Source of the DNA: Bugulina stolonifera
Lineage: Eukaryota > Bryozoa > Gymnolaemata > Cheilostomatida > Bugulidae
Length of the DNA stretch: 64,000 nucleotides
Direction of reading: 5' to 3'
NCBI GenBank assembly: GCA_935421135.1
Contig: OW285189.1
Location: forward strand, 25,794,298 to 25,858,297
Shown piece by piece: positions 46,201 through 57,512 of this stretch. Below the pieces are notes generated by a model. That model saw only the letters and a list, made by a program, of their open reading frames with translations. It was not told where the DNA came from and ran no database searches. Position 1 is the first letter of the stretch. Every line of letters starts with the position of its first letter. The translations under genes were made by a program, and so were the position numbers.

Positions 46201-49200
46201 ACACTACGGTATCACAGCTATACTTACACTACGGTATCACAGCTATACTTACACTATGGTATCACAGCTACACTTACACTATGGTATCACAGCTATACTT
46301 ACACTATGGTATCACAGCTATACTTACACCATGGTATCACAGCTATACTTACACTATGGTATCACAGCTACACTTACACTATGGTATCACAGCTATACTT
46401 AGGCTACACTATGGTATCACAGTTATACTTACACTATGGTATCACAGCTACACTTACACTACGGTATCACAGCTATACTTACACTATGGTATCACAGCTA
46501 CACTTACACTACGGTATCACAGCTATACTTACACTATGGTATCACAGCTACACTTACACTACGGTATCACAGCTATACTTACACTACGGTATCACAGCTA
46601 TACTTACACTATGGTATCACAGCTACACTTACACTATGGTATCACAGCTATACTTACACTATGGTATCACAGCTATACTTACACCATGGTATCACAGCTA
46701 TACTTACACTATGGTATCACAGCTACACTTACACTATGGTATCACAGCTATACTTACACTATGGTATCACAGCTACACTTACACTACGGTATCACAGCTA
46801 TACTTACACTATGGTATCACAGCTACACTTACACTACGGTATCACAGCTATACTTACACTACGGTATCACAGCTATACTTACACTACGGTATCACAGCTA
46901 TACTTACACTATGGTATCACAGCTATACTTACACTATGGTATCACAGCTACACTTACACTATGGTATCACAGCTATACTTACACTACGGTATCACAGCTA
47001 TACTTACACTACGGTATCACAGCTATACTTACACTATGGTATCACAGCTATACTTACACTATGGTATCACAGCTATACTTACACTATGGTATCACAGCTA
47101 TACTTACACTACGGTATCACAGCTATACTTACACTATGGCATCACAGCTATACTTACACCATGGTATCACAGCTATACTTACACTATGGTATCACAGCTA
47201 CACTTACACTATGGTATCACAGCTATACTTAGCCTACACTATGGTATCACAGTTATACTTACACTATGGTATCACAGCTACACTTACACTACGGTATCAC
47301 AGCTATACTTACACTATGGTATCACAGCTACACTTACACTACGGTATCACAGCTATACTTACACTATGGTATCACAGCTACACTTACACTACGGTATCAC
47401 AGCTATACTTACACTACGGTATCACAGCTATACTTACACTACGGTATCACAGCTATACTTACACTATGGTATCACAGCTATACTTACACTATGGTATCAC
47501 AGCTACACTTACACTATGGTATCACAGCTATACTTACACTACGGTATCACAGCTATACTTACACTACGGTATCACAGCTATACTTACACTATGGTATCAC
47601 AGCTATACTTACACTATGGTATCACAGCTATACTTACACTATGGTATCACAGCTATACTTACACTACGGTATCACAGCTATACTTACACTATGGCATCAC
47701 AGCTATACTTACACCATGGTATCACAGCTATACTTACACTATGGTATCACAGCTACACTTACACTACGGTATCACAGCTATACTTACACTACGGTATCAC
47801 AGCTATACTTACGCTATGGTATCACAGCTATACTTACACTATGGTATCACAGCTACACTTACACTACGGTATCAGAGCTATACTTACACTACGGTATCAC
47901 AGCTATACTTACGCTATGGTATCACAGCTATACTTACACTATGGTATCACAGCTACACTTACACTATGGTATCACAGCTACACTTACACTACGGTATCAC
48001 AGCTATACTTACACCATGGTATCACAGCTATACTTACACTACGGTATCACAGCTACACTTACACTATGGTATCACAGCTATACTTACACTATGGTATCAC
48101 AGCTATACTTACACTACGGTATCACAGCTACACTTACACTATGGTATCACAGTTACACTTACACTATGGTATCACAGCTACACTTACACTATGGTATCAC
48201 AGCTACACTTACACTATGGTATCACAGCTATACTTACACTATGGTATCACAGCTACACTTACACTATGGTATCACAGCTATACTTACACTACGGTATCAC
48301 AGCTACACTTACACTACGGTATCACAGCTACACTTACACTATGGTATCACAGCTACACTTACACTACGGTAGCACAGCTACACTTACACTATGGTATCAC
48401 AGCTATACTTACACTACGGTATCACAGCTACACTTACACTATGGTATCACAGCTACACTTACACTATGGTATCACAGCTACACTTACACTACGGTATCAC
48501 AGTTATACTTACACTATGGTATCACAGCTACACTTACACTACGGTATCACAGTTATACTTACACTATGGTATCACAGCTATACTTACACTACGGTATCAC
48601 AGCTACACTTACACTACGGTATCACAGCTACACTTACACTATGGTATCACAGCTACACTTACACTACGGTAGCACAGCTACACTTACACTATGGTATCAC
48701 AGCTATACTTACACTACGGTATCACAGCTACACTTACACTATGGTATCACAGCTACACTTACACTATGGTATCACAGCTACACTTACACTACCATATAAG
48801 CTTTAGATATAAGACTGAATATAATGAAGGGCAGACTTACGGTGGATGTTGGTGTCGAATACTGTGCCATTCTGTAGTGTGCCCTTGTAGTACACCTTGA
48901 CTGTGTCACCTTTCTTTGGAAAGTTTATTTTATTACCTTTTTTCATCACAGACTTTTTAAACTTGGGAGCCTCAGTCTATAAATAGAGTAGAGAATATAT
49001 GCAGGGACCTCAGTCTATAAATAGAGTAGAGTAAATATGCAGGGACCTCAGTCTATAAATAGAGTAGAGAATATATGCAGGGAATAGATACAAAAGTATA
49101 GTAAATCTACACTACATTACACTAGCTGCTACCAGTACATGTGATCCAAATGTTATACATGTAATCATATACATATACAAACATAGAGAGAAGATAACTA

Positions 49201-52200
49201 CTCACTGCTATACATAATATACAGACATAGAGAGGGGGGATAACTACTGACTGCTATATCTAGATTAGCTGCTCCTTCTGTAACTGCCGCCACGGCAGCA
49301 TCTTTCTCAGCAGCAGCTGCTTTAGCCGACTCATCTACTTCTCCTTCCTTACGAAAGTCCTAACAACCACAAACAATACAGTAGATGTGCGTACATACAA
49401 TTTGTACATATATATATATATATATGACCATACTATACACTACATATATATGACTAATACTATACACTACATATATATGACCATACTATACACTACATAT
49501 ATATGACTAATACTATACACTACATATACATATACCGCCCATACATATACATGTATATTGTAATGTTTGACTGTGGGTAGCAGAAGAATTATTATATTAG
49601 TACTACAAGTAACCACATATCCATCCATACACACACAGCACTTCAACGTGTACTATAAGTAACTACACATCCATCCATACACACACTTCAAATGCTAATT
49701 TGACAACAATTGAGAGCAACATAAATGTGATTAGCTAAATAAAATATATTACTGATTACCTTGGATTCACAAAGCTCCAAATAAAACTTGATGCAGTCAT
49801 CTTTGGACTTTATCTTAGCTATATTTTTTAGAGCTCCCTTCAGTTTCTTCTCAGCTAGAAACTAGAAACCGTTTCATGTGCAGCTACATACATGTCCATA
49901 TAAGGTATAGAGTTGAGTTACATACATGTCCATATATAAGGTATAGAGTTGAGTTACATACATGTCCATATAAGGTATAGAGTTGAGTTACATACATGTC
50001 CATATAAGGTATTGAGTTGAGCTACATACATGTCCATATAAGGTATAGAGTTGAGTTACATACATGTCCATATAAGGTATAGAGTTGAGTTACATACATG
50101 TACATATAAGGTATAGAGTTGAGTTACATACATGTACATATAAGGTATAGAGTTGAGTTACATACATGTACATATAAGGTATAGAGTTGAGTTACATACA
50201 TGTACATATAAGGTATAGAGTTGAGTTACATACATGTCCATATAAGGTATAGAGTTGAGTTACATACATGTCCATATAAGGTATAGAGTTGAGTTACATA
50301 CATGTCCATATAAGGTATAGAGTTGAGTTACATACATGTACATATAAGGTATAGAGTTGAGTTACATACATGTACATATAAGGTATAGAGTTGAGTTACA
50401 TACATGTACATATAAGGTATAGAGTTGAGTTACATACATGTACATATAAGGTATAGAGTTGAGTTACATACATGTCCATATAAGGTATAGAGTTGAGTTA
50501 CATACATGTACATATAAGGTATAGAGTTGAGTTACATACATGTACATATAAGGTATAGAGTTGAGTTACATACATGTCCATATAAGGTATGGAGTTGAGT
50601 TACATACATGTACATATAAGGTATAGAGTTGAGTTACATACATGTACATATAAGGTATAGAGTTGAGTTACATACATGTACATATAAGGTATAGAGTTGA
50701 GTTACATACATGTACATATAAGGTATAGAGTTGAGTTACATACATGTCCATATAAGGTATAGAGTTGAGTTACATACATGTCCATATAAGGTATAGAGTT
50801 GAGTTACATACATGTACATATAAGGTATAGAGTTGAGTTACATACATGTACATATAAGGTATAGAGTTGAGTTACATACATGTCCATATAAGGTATAGAG
50901 TTGAGTTACATACATGTCCATATAAGGTATAGAGTTGAGTTACATACATGTACATATAAGGTATAGAGTTGAGTTACATACATGTACATATAAGGTATAG
51001 AGTTGAGTTACATACATGTACATATAAGGTATAGAGTTGAGTTACATACATGTCCATATAAGGTATAGAGTTGAGTTACATACATGTACAGTGGAACTCG
51101 CTTAACTTAATTCGGCCTCGGTTAATTAGAAAACTTGGATAATTCAAACTACTAACCTTGGTCCCTGCTGAGCACTATATAAATTGCTATATATAATTCG
51201 GATTTATTATGTATAATTCAAACTCCTAAGGCTTGCTTTTCTTTCATCGAGTTATAATAATAATAAATAAATGTATTATTGCTAAGCCCCGAAGAGCACT
51301 TACCACTGCTTTCAATTTTAATTTAAATCCATAGCTGTTTATTGGAAAGAACCTGCTAATAAACTAATAAAAGAGCATTCACCACTGCTTCCAATTTAAA
51401 TTAAAATCCATAGCGGTTTATTGGAAATAAACAGCTAATAAACTGTTCAATTTGAATTAGCCTAACCTGAAAGCATGTTTAGCTGAAAGCATTATTTGCT
51501 ACTGCTTATCAGTCAAATTTAAAGCCATACAAATTAGTCTAAGCGTGGGATCTAGGAATTATTAGAACATAATCTTAGTAAAATAACAGTGGCATAGTCA
51601 AAGACATCTTTGGCATAGCTTCATGGTCAACATAAATATGAAGTTATCCTCTCTCATTTCCAGTGTATCTCAAATTTGAAGTTATCCTCCCAATTAGTTT
51701 CATGCTGTTATCCTGTACATTTGATCCATTACTTGTAGTCTGCCAATCTGCAGTGCTGTTGTTTTGACCGTAATAATCAGTACCAGTTTTTTTAACCAGG
51801 AAGCTTTCATGATAAAAATTGCATTCCTTAAATTACATGTATATTCACAGCTGAAGCAAATGCAAATCCATGCATGCATGCATCCATGTACATACAACTA
51901 GGCCTACATGTACAATAGGAATAGTATTATGCGAATAGGAATAGTACTATGCGTAAAAAATACCAGTACAAAATGTGAGGTATACAAAATTAGGTGATCA
52001 CTTAAATCAAACTCATGGCTAATTCAAACCAAAAATAGTGGTCCCTTGGAGTTTGAATTAAGCAAGTTCCACTGTACATATAAGGTATAGAGTTGAGTTA
52101 CATACATGTATATGTACCCTGATATACTATAGGCTAGAATGTAGGTACTGCATAATATGGTGTCAAGCAGTCTACAGGCTAGAGTGTGGAGTAGATATGA

Positions 52201-52332
52201 TATAGACTACAGGCTACAGAGCAGACTTACCTTAAACGAGGCGTTCTCCTGCAGCCATGTGATCACCTCCTTCTTACCTACAGCCTCTGTTTTCACCGTT
52301 TCCTCTGTCCAAGGTAACTCAGGAGCGGCCAT
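43283..52332 (-). CDS. FKBP3: FKBP25/FKBP3 nuclear peptidyl-prolyl isomerase
   Basis: Seven minus-strand exons join in phase: 52231-52332, 49760-49861, 49252-49359, 48841-48976, 45203-45267, 43660-43754 and 43283-43337. They give 220 aa, close to the 224 of human FKBP3. Exons 1-2 encode the basic tilted helix bundle found only in FKBP25 (VGKKEVITWLQENASF, FLAEKKLKGALKNIAKI). Exon 3 is an Ala/Glu-rich linker. Exons 4-7 encode the FKBP rotamase domain, with the family residues in GTVFDTN, VIRGWDEALLTMS, EPEWAYGKRG and IPPNATLIFEVEL. Family members bind nucleic acids and act in the nucleus on proline isomerisation. The introns are unusually burdened: a 3.5-kb 25-bp array, a 34-bp array, a hAT element, a pogo-like element and a triplicated acceptor before exon 4. 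Confidence 0.95.
43755..43975. repeat. Tandem repeat of about 60 bp next to FKBP3 exon 6
   Basis: Four units of ACACAATATAGTACTAGTAA and CACAGTCTAACCTTGTAATAC, just upstream (minus strand) of the exon 43660-43754 acceptor. Confidence 0.8.
44087..45084. mobile_element. hAT-type element with internal triplication in FKBP3 intron 5
   Basis: The ends TAGTGCTGGGCGGT and ACCGCCCAGCACTA are inverted, and GTATATTA is duplicated at 44079-44086 and 45085-45092. The inner ends are rich in TTCGGTTTTTTTC. Between them a block of about 200 bp (containing CACGTGAATT and TATAATTCGATGCCATCCTT) is repeated three times, near 44265, 44475 and 44690, each with an ATGGC(G/T)GC-type start. No transposase is present. 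Confidence 0.88.
45283..48792 (-). repeat. 3.5-kb minisatellite, 25-bp unit, in FKBP3 intron 4
   Basis: About 140 units of ACTTACACTATGGTATCACA plus GCTAT. On the gene strand each reads ..ACCATAGTGTAAGT(A/G)TAGCTGTG, with a GTAAGT donor motif per unit. Single-base variants (C/T at three positions) make repeating higher-order blocks several hundred bases long, and two units carry an extra GCCT/GGCT insertion (46403 and 47231). The array starts 16 bases from exon 5 and ends about 50 bases from exon 4. Open frames of 368-1141 aa run through it on the plus strand only because 25 is not a multiple of three and the unit lacks stops. Confidence 0.95.
48971..49085 (-). repeat. Triplicated 3' splice site of FKBP3 exon 4
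   Basis: Three units of about 45 bp. On the minus strand each holds CTCTATTTATAG/ACTGAGG, the pyrimidine-rich acceptor and the first exon bases. The copy at 48971-48976 is followed by the true exon; the two distal copies are followed by TCCCTGCATATA and lead nowhere. Confidence 0.9.
49390..49545. repeat. TATATATGAC tandem repeat in FKBP3 intron 2
   Basis: Four units of TACATATATATGACCATACT plus ATACAC with ATGACTAATAC variants, downstream of a short TA run. Confidence 0.8.
49885..51088. repeat. 34-bp minisatellite in FKBP3 intron 1
   Basis: About 35 units of TACATACATGTCCATATAAG plus GTATAGAGTTGAGT, with C or A variants at one position (TGTCCATA or TGTACATA). The array is split by the pogo-like element at 51089 and resumes at 52075-52110. 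Confidence 0.94.
51089..52074. mobile_element. Pogo/Tc1-mariner-like non-autonomous element inserted in the minisatellite
   Basis: The ends CAGTGGAACTCGCTTAA and TTAAGCAAGTTCCACTG are inverted with one mismatch, and a TA lies directly outside both. The split unit ..ACATGTACATATAAGG is rebuilt exactly if the element and one TA are removed. Subterminal AATTCGG / AATTCAAAC motifs recur. It is 986 bp and non-coding. The termini resemble the CAGTGGAACCTC type seen in pogo-family elements. Confidence 0.88.
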
Positions 52333-52660
52333 TGTTTATGTAGCTTCTAAAAATCTACAAACATAGCATAGCATTAGCCTACGCTAATTTTATATTAGGC
52401 ACAGTCTGATAATCATAATGTGAAACGGAAATCATCAATAAATTAATTTTCATATTAAATATAGTCTAATAAGCATAAGATTGATATTAACATTTAAATT
52501 ATTACAACTAGAACTATCATTATCCTCACAATTACTACTATAACATTCTATTTTATATGCCTACCTTACATATTAGGTGGTCTAGCGTGACAATGAACTT
52601 CATGTAAGTATAAAAATAGTAAAATAATATTAATAATAATTATAAATAATACAATCGTAT
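52333..52660. other. FKBP3 5' flank
   Basis: AT-rich; it must hold the FKBP3 promoter. No TATA box or other site could be singled out. Confidence 0.4.
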
Positions 52661-52669
52661 TGTTCTATT

Positions 52670-53150
52670 AAAAACGTAGTTCTGCATTATTTAGGTACGT
52701 AATAATAATAACTTATACAGTTATTAATACATACCTGATGCAGAACTACGTTTTTTAAATTAATTTGATTTTTTAGACCTGAAAATATCATATAGGCTAC
52801 ATATTTAACATGTAGCCTATATGATATTTCCAGGTCTAAAAACTCAAATCAAATTCTTACCTCACCTCAATTCTTACCTCAATGAATTTAGGACACTCTA
52901 ACTCCACCATATAATAATGGTACAAAAATAATTTTTTTACTGCGCCTACAAACAAACATTATTAACATAAACATAACATGGTGTGGTGAAATCACACCAC
53001 ACCAGTTTATTTTATGTTAATATTTTAATGTTTGTTTGTAGGCGCAATAAAGAAAAATATTTTTGTACTATTATATGGTGGAGTTAAAATGTCCTAAATC
53101 CATTGAGGTGAGGCAAGAAATTGATTTGATTTTTTAGACCTGGAAATATA
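52670..53150. repeat. Nested long hairpins
   Basis: AAAAACGTAGTTCTGCAT at 52670-52687 is inverted at 52738-52755. TTTTTTAGACCTG.. at about 52769 is inverted at about 52831-52846, around TAGCCTATATGATAT. A larger palindrome of about 150-base arms spans about 52829-53146, centred on CACCACACC near 52985. The outer arm shares AGACCTGGAAATAT with the second hairpin, so one arm sequence occurs three times. This is a foldback-type element or a set of related MITEs. Confidence 0.8.
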
Positions 53151-53154
53151 AATA

Positions 53155-53985
53155 TATACTTATTTAGCTATTATTATAGGCTACATATGGTGAAATCACA
53201 CCAATGAATTTGAATTTATTGTATTAGCTAAAGATTAAATTATGACTAATTGAGTTATTTAGTATCTTTTATTTAAATTCAAGTGAAATTAAAATTTATC
53301 TTTTTTATGAATGAAATTAAATTTAAAATTTTAATTGCTGCTTGTTTGACCTGGTTGAAATCTACTTCTAGGCTGGTACAATCCTAGTTGACAGGAATAC
53401 GATAGGGTACCTATTAAACAAAATCTGTAAACATAACATACATCCACTCTAGTTTCAATTTTATTTGAAATACTTTGAATTTCTTCTGTTGGTGTACTAA
53501 ATGGATTTGAACCAGGTCTTGCACGAGGGTAAAATCATATAGTCCAAGTATTACTTGGTTAGTGCATGTTGAGTAAAGCTAGTTTCTGTTACAAGAGATT
53601 ATTACCTGCTTAATAGCTGATCACATCACGTAAACATGTCTGCGCCCATTAAAAAGTCGAGTTGTCCCCTCTCGTCCGCTTTCCTCTTTCGAGAGAGGAC
53701 AACTTTACATTGCTCTTACTTGAGTATGCCTGTGCATGAATGATTTTAGTGTTTGTGGCATGGCATGATGTTTGTTATAACCCCTCTTTAAATTGCAGCA
53801 AATGAGTATTTTTATTATTATATGTATATGCTGGCATGATATAAGTATAAATATTATGCACTTGTACATTTACATGTACATAAATATGTGATGTATTTGT
53901 TAGGCTATGAAAGTATTTTGACTTGGTCAATTGAACAATCAGGGACTCAATTTCACATTTTCACAATATATATATATACATCATG
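53155..53985. other. Intergenic AT-rich DNA
   Basis: No gene is supported. A small hairpin at 53660-53705 (GAGTTGTCCCCTCTCG..CGAGAGAGGACAACTT) shares its arms with the hairpin MITE family. Confidence 0.5.
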
Positions 53986-54114
53986 TATATTACACATGTA
54001 TATATACATGTACATGTATATAATATGCATGTACATGTATATAATCGTATAAATCCATACAGTTATATACGTTTATGTAGTAATGTATAATAAGCATTGT
54101 ACTGCTGCCAGTTT

Positions 54115-54662
54115 TACAAAGTCTGGAGCAAACATATACATATAGACTGAAGCAAACATATATATATAGACTGAAGCATACATACATATAGACTGAAGCA
54201 AACATATATATAGACTGAATCATACATACATATAGACTGAAGCATACATATATATATAGACTGAAGCATACATATACATATAGACTGAAGGATACATATA
54301 CATATAGACTGAAGCATACATATACATATAGACTGAAGGATACATATACATATAGACTGAAGGATACATATACATATAGACTGAAGCACACATATACATA
54401 TAGTCTGGAGCATACATATACATATAGACTGAAGCATACATATACATATAGACTGAAGGATACATATACATATAGACTGAAGCATACATATACATATAGA
54501 CTGAAGGATACATATACATATAGACTGAAGCATACATACATATAGACTGAAGGATACATATACATATAGACTGAAGCATACATATACATATAGACTGAAG
54601 GATACATATACATATAGACTGAAGCACACATATACATATAGTCTGGAGCATACATATACATA
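54115..54662. repeat. 24-bp minisatellite
   Basis: About 23 units of CATATACATATAGACTGAAG plus CATA/GATA with higher-order order. A hairpin (AGACTGATATT..AATATCAGTCT) sits at its right end, 54667-54705. The 223-aa minus frame across it is an artefact. Confidence 0.92.
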
Positions 54663-54705
54663 ATTATAGACTGATATTAGATGCGGTAAAGAATATCAGT
54701 CTATT

Positions 54706-55535
54706 AATATTGTCTATATTCAAATTTGTGTTTGTTGTATTAATTTATACAAAAATTAATGAAGTAAGGAAAATACAATATCCATTTGCTTCCTCTACAA
54801 GGTTTATACGATCAACTGTCACTACATTACGTAATTCCTTAGAATCATTAGCTCATCATTGGGTAGGATATTGATATTGGTTCATGTGTTTCTAATTGTA
54901 TATATGTTGTTGTAGAATTAGCCGGCACTGATTTGCCCCCCAGTATTATTACAAACATTCTAGAAGAGATATTTACAGCCTGAAGCCCGTCATTAACACA
55001 TGAAAGAAGAACTCTATTTTATATGTTGATTATTTTCTCTACCCTCTAATGATAGACACAAAGGCTAAGTGGAAACAGAACGTGACATCATATAACAAGG
55101 ACTAGGTTGTTTAATACAATCAACAACACTGAGGAGGTGCTAGCTAAGTGTAATACGGACATGTTATGTGTGTTGTGTAGTGTGTAATTGTATACGACTT
55201 GGACTAGAATGGTCAGCTTGGTTGTTATATTATAGTAATATAACAACCCTGTTAGTAATACCATTATTCAGTACAATATAATACATGATAATAATTATAT
55301 AATATACACTGCAATGTAAAACATGTCATTTTATTGCAGAAGTGCGACAATAATGTAATAATTCTCACTATACATTCCTAGAAACTGTGTATGTTTTTAC
55401 ATGATTTTCTACTTTATTCACCTTTATTGAAAGTATAACTAATACTTAAAGATTCACCCACTACACTACACACATAAATGCTTAATGCAACTACAGATTA
55501 GAAAATGAAATACAATATCAGATGTAACAGTGAAC
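54706..55535. other. Intergenic DNA, nothing supported
   Basis: No coding exon, array or TIR pair was found. Confidence 0.5.
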
Positions 55536-55735
55536 TGTAGACCTTCTAAGTGGTATGATAGTATCTGTACACCTTCTAAGTGGTATGATAGTATCTGTAG
55601 ACCTTCTAAGTGGTATGATAGTATCTGTAGACCTTCTAAGTGGTATGGTAGTATCTGTAGACTCTCTAAGTGGTATGGTAGTATCTGTAGACCCTCTAAG
55701 TGATACCTGGTAGTATCTGTAGACACTCTAGGCTA
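55536..55735. repeat. 30-bp minisatellite
   Basis: About seven units of GTAGACCTTCTAAGTGGTAT plus GATAGTATCT. Confidence 0.92.
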
Positions 55736-55883
55736 GAATTGAATAGAATAATGGTAGAAGATAGTGTTACAACGTACACAATGTACACTGTGTTTATTCA
55801 TCATTCAAGTATACATTTGTGTGTGAGTTGGTGATAAATATAGAGTAAGTGAGTAGATAATAAGAACCAATTCTGTCTCTTGT

Positions 55884-56178
55884 CTCGCTAACACTGGAGA
55901 GCATAGAGCATGGTCAACTACACTGTAATAGTGTGGAATACAATGACTACTCCATCTACTTCCTCTGTAGTAGGCTATCCTCTGACACACAGCCCACCGA
56001 TCTCTATCTTAATATTCTGTGTCATGCTAATGATACCATCATATCTTATGCTAGATCTCATAGACTTACTTCCTGCCAAGACTCAGCCCCCTGTCCCCAG
56101 ATTACTGCACTGTTCATCACAGCTGCAATCACCATGGGGTATTGCATACTATATTGCACTAGGCTACTAAACCACTAG
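55884..56178 (+). other. Unassigned open frame, possible 3' exon of a membrane protein
   Basis: The frame reads through CNSVEYNDYSIYF, five further cysteines before the helix, one NDT glycosylation site, then a hydrophobic helix ITALFITAAITMGYCILYC and a stop six residues later. The layout suits the last exon of a small cysteine-rich type I membrane protein. A weak acceptor could lie near 55896. No upstream exon or signal peptide was identified, so it may be chance. Confidence 0.3.
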
Positions 56179-56523
56179 CTGGATGTGTGATGGTGATGAT
56201 TATTGCCATTTGTAACTCTACAGTATCATATTTTTAATAGAAATAATATATTATACTGCTATTGAGTTTCTGAGTTACGAGTTAGAAAATACGGTTTATG
56301 TCTGCACTACAGCATCGTTAGCTTTTGAACAAGTTGTATCTCAGTTCAAGTCACAGTGTTATTGTTTCCACGCCACCAAGTTTAAGTAGCAGTTCACATC
56401 AGTTACCAACTACTGGTTACCAACTACATGCACCAAGACTAGCAGCAGTGATGAGGAGTAGTAACCGGCTGCTTTAGCAACTATAATTAACTGATATTTC
56501 TAAAACCTTGATTTTCTATGAGA

Positions 56524-56685
56524 TTAGACATACATGTAGACGCAGACATACATGTAGACGCAGACATACATGTAGACGCAGACATACATGTAGACGCAGA
56601 CATACATGTAGACATAGACATACTTGTAGGCGCAGACATACATGTAGACGCAGACATACATGTAGACATAGACATACTTGTAGAA
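56524..56685. repeat. 18-bp minisatellite
   Basis: Nine units of ACATACATGTAGACGCAG. The unit is divisible by three, so open frames occur in several phases; none is a gene. Confidence 0.93.
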
Positions 56686-56792
56686 GGTGAAAAGATTTCT
56701 GTTCAATAGTTTTATTCATTGAAGTGCAGACCTTGGTAGTTGTAAGCCCCTGTATATAGTTTCAGGTAGGAATCTTCCTGGAGCATGGGCAC

Positions 56793-56998
56793 TAATAAGC
56801 TATTGATCATAATTAGAAGTTGTCCTCTCCCAATTTATCTTCCTCTTCTTTTTTTCTCCCAAGACGAAAAAGAAGAGGAAGATAAATTGGAAGAAGACAA
56901 CTTCTGATTATGATCAATAGCCTATTAGTGCCCATGCCTTGAAGGCCCCTCTCCATACTTTACAAAAAGACAGTAGGTACTTAAATACAGCCTAAAGA
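56793..56998. mobile_element. Hairpin MITE, copy 2
   Basis: Nearly identical to 34433-34625, including the hairpin with arms of about 55 bases and the tail CCTATTAGTGCCCATGCCTT through AGTAGGTACTTAAATACAGCC. Differences are a few single bases (for example TTTTTTCTCCC for TTTTTTGTCCC). Confidence 0.85.
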
Positions 56999-57512
56999 CC
57001 GCCTTCCCATTTGATGAACGGCTAGTTTGATTTTGTTGGATGAAAGCCAACTCCGAAATCCAGATCCGAGTTGTAGTTTCCTGTGATATCAGAAGAGATT
57101 CATTCCAGGATGTAATTATTATTGTTATTATTATACGAAATATGAGGTAATTAATTGTAGTAAACTTCATAAACATTCTAAACATGTACTTGTACATAAT
57201 GCATTGCAAGCAGACTTTTGATATAATCTGACAGTTATTCATGCAAACATTATGATGGCCCTCTAAACAAAGGACACCGTCGAGCAGGCTAACGATTAAC
57301 CAATCAAGTCTGAATATTGTTTCATCATAGGACTGCTAGCAGAAGCAGCAGCAGCAGCATTTATTATTATAGAGTATACATAGGGACCATATAGCACATG
57401 CTGTCTCTACACTAGTATCACAGTAGAGCATTTCACCCGCTGCTGTTGCTGCTGCTGCCGCTACCGCTGTGTATATTATACTATTACAAGAATATCCTGT
57501 ATTTAGTGTAGA

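Noticed and set aside
45235..48806. Very long open frames (up to 1141 aa) with a 25-residue repeat
   Set aside because: They arise in all plus-strand frames because the 25-bp unit has no stop; the array is an intron of FKBP3 on the other strand.
53990..54661. 223-aa minus-strand frame rich in Tyr and Val
   Set aside because: Translation of the 24-bp CATATACATATAGACTGAAG array.
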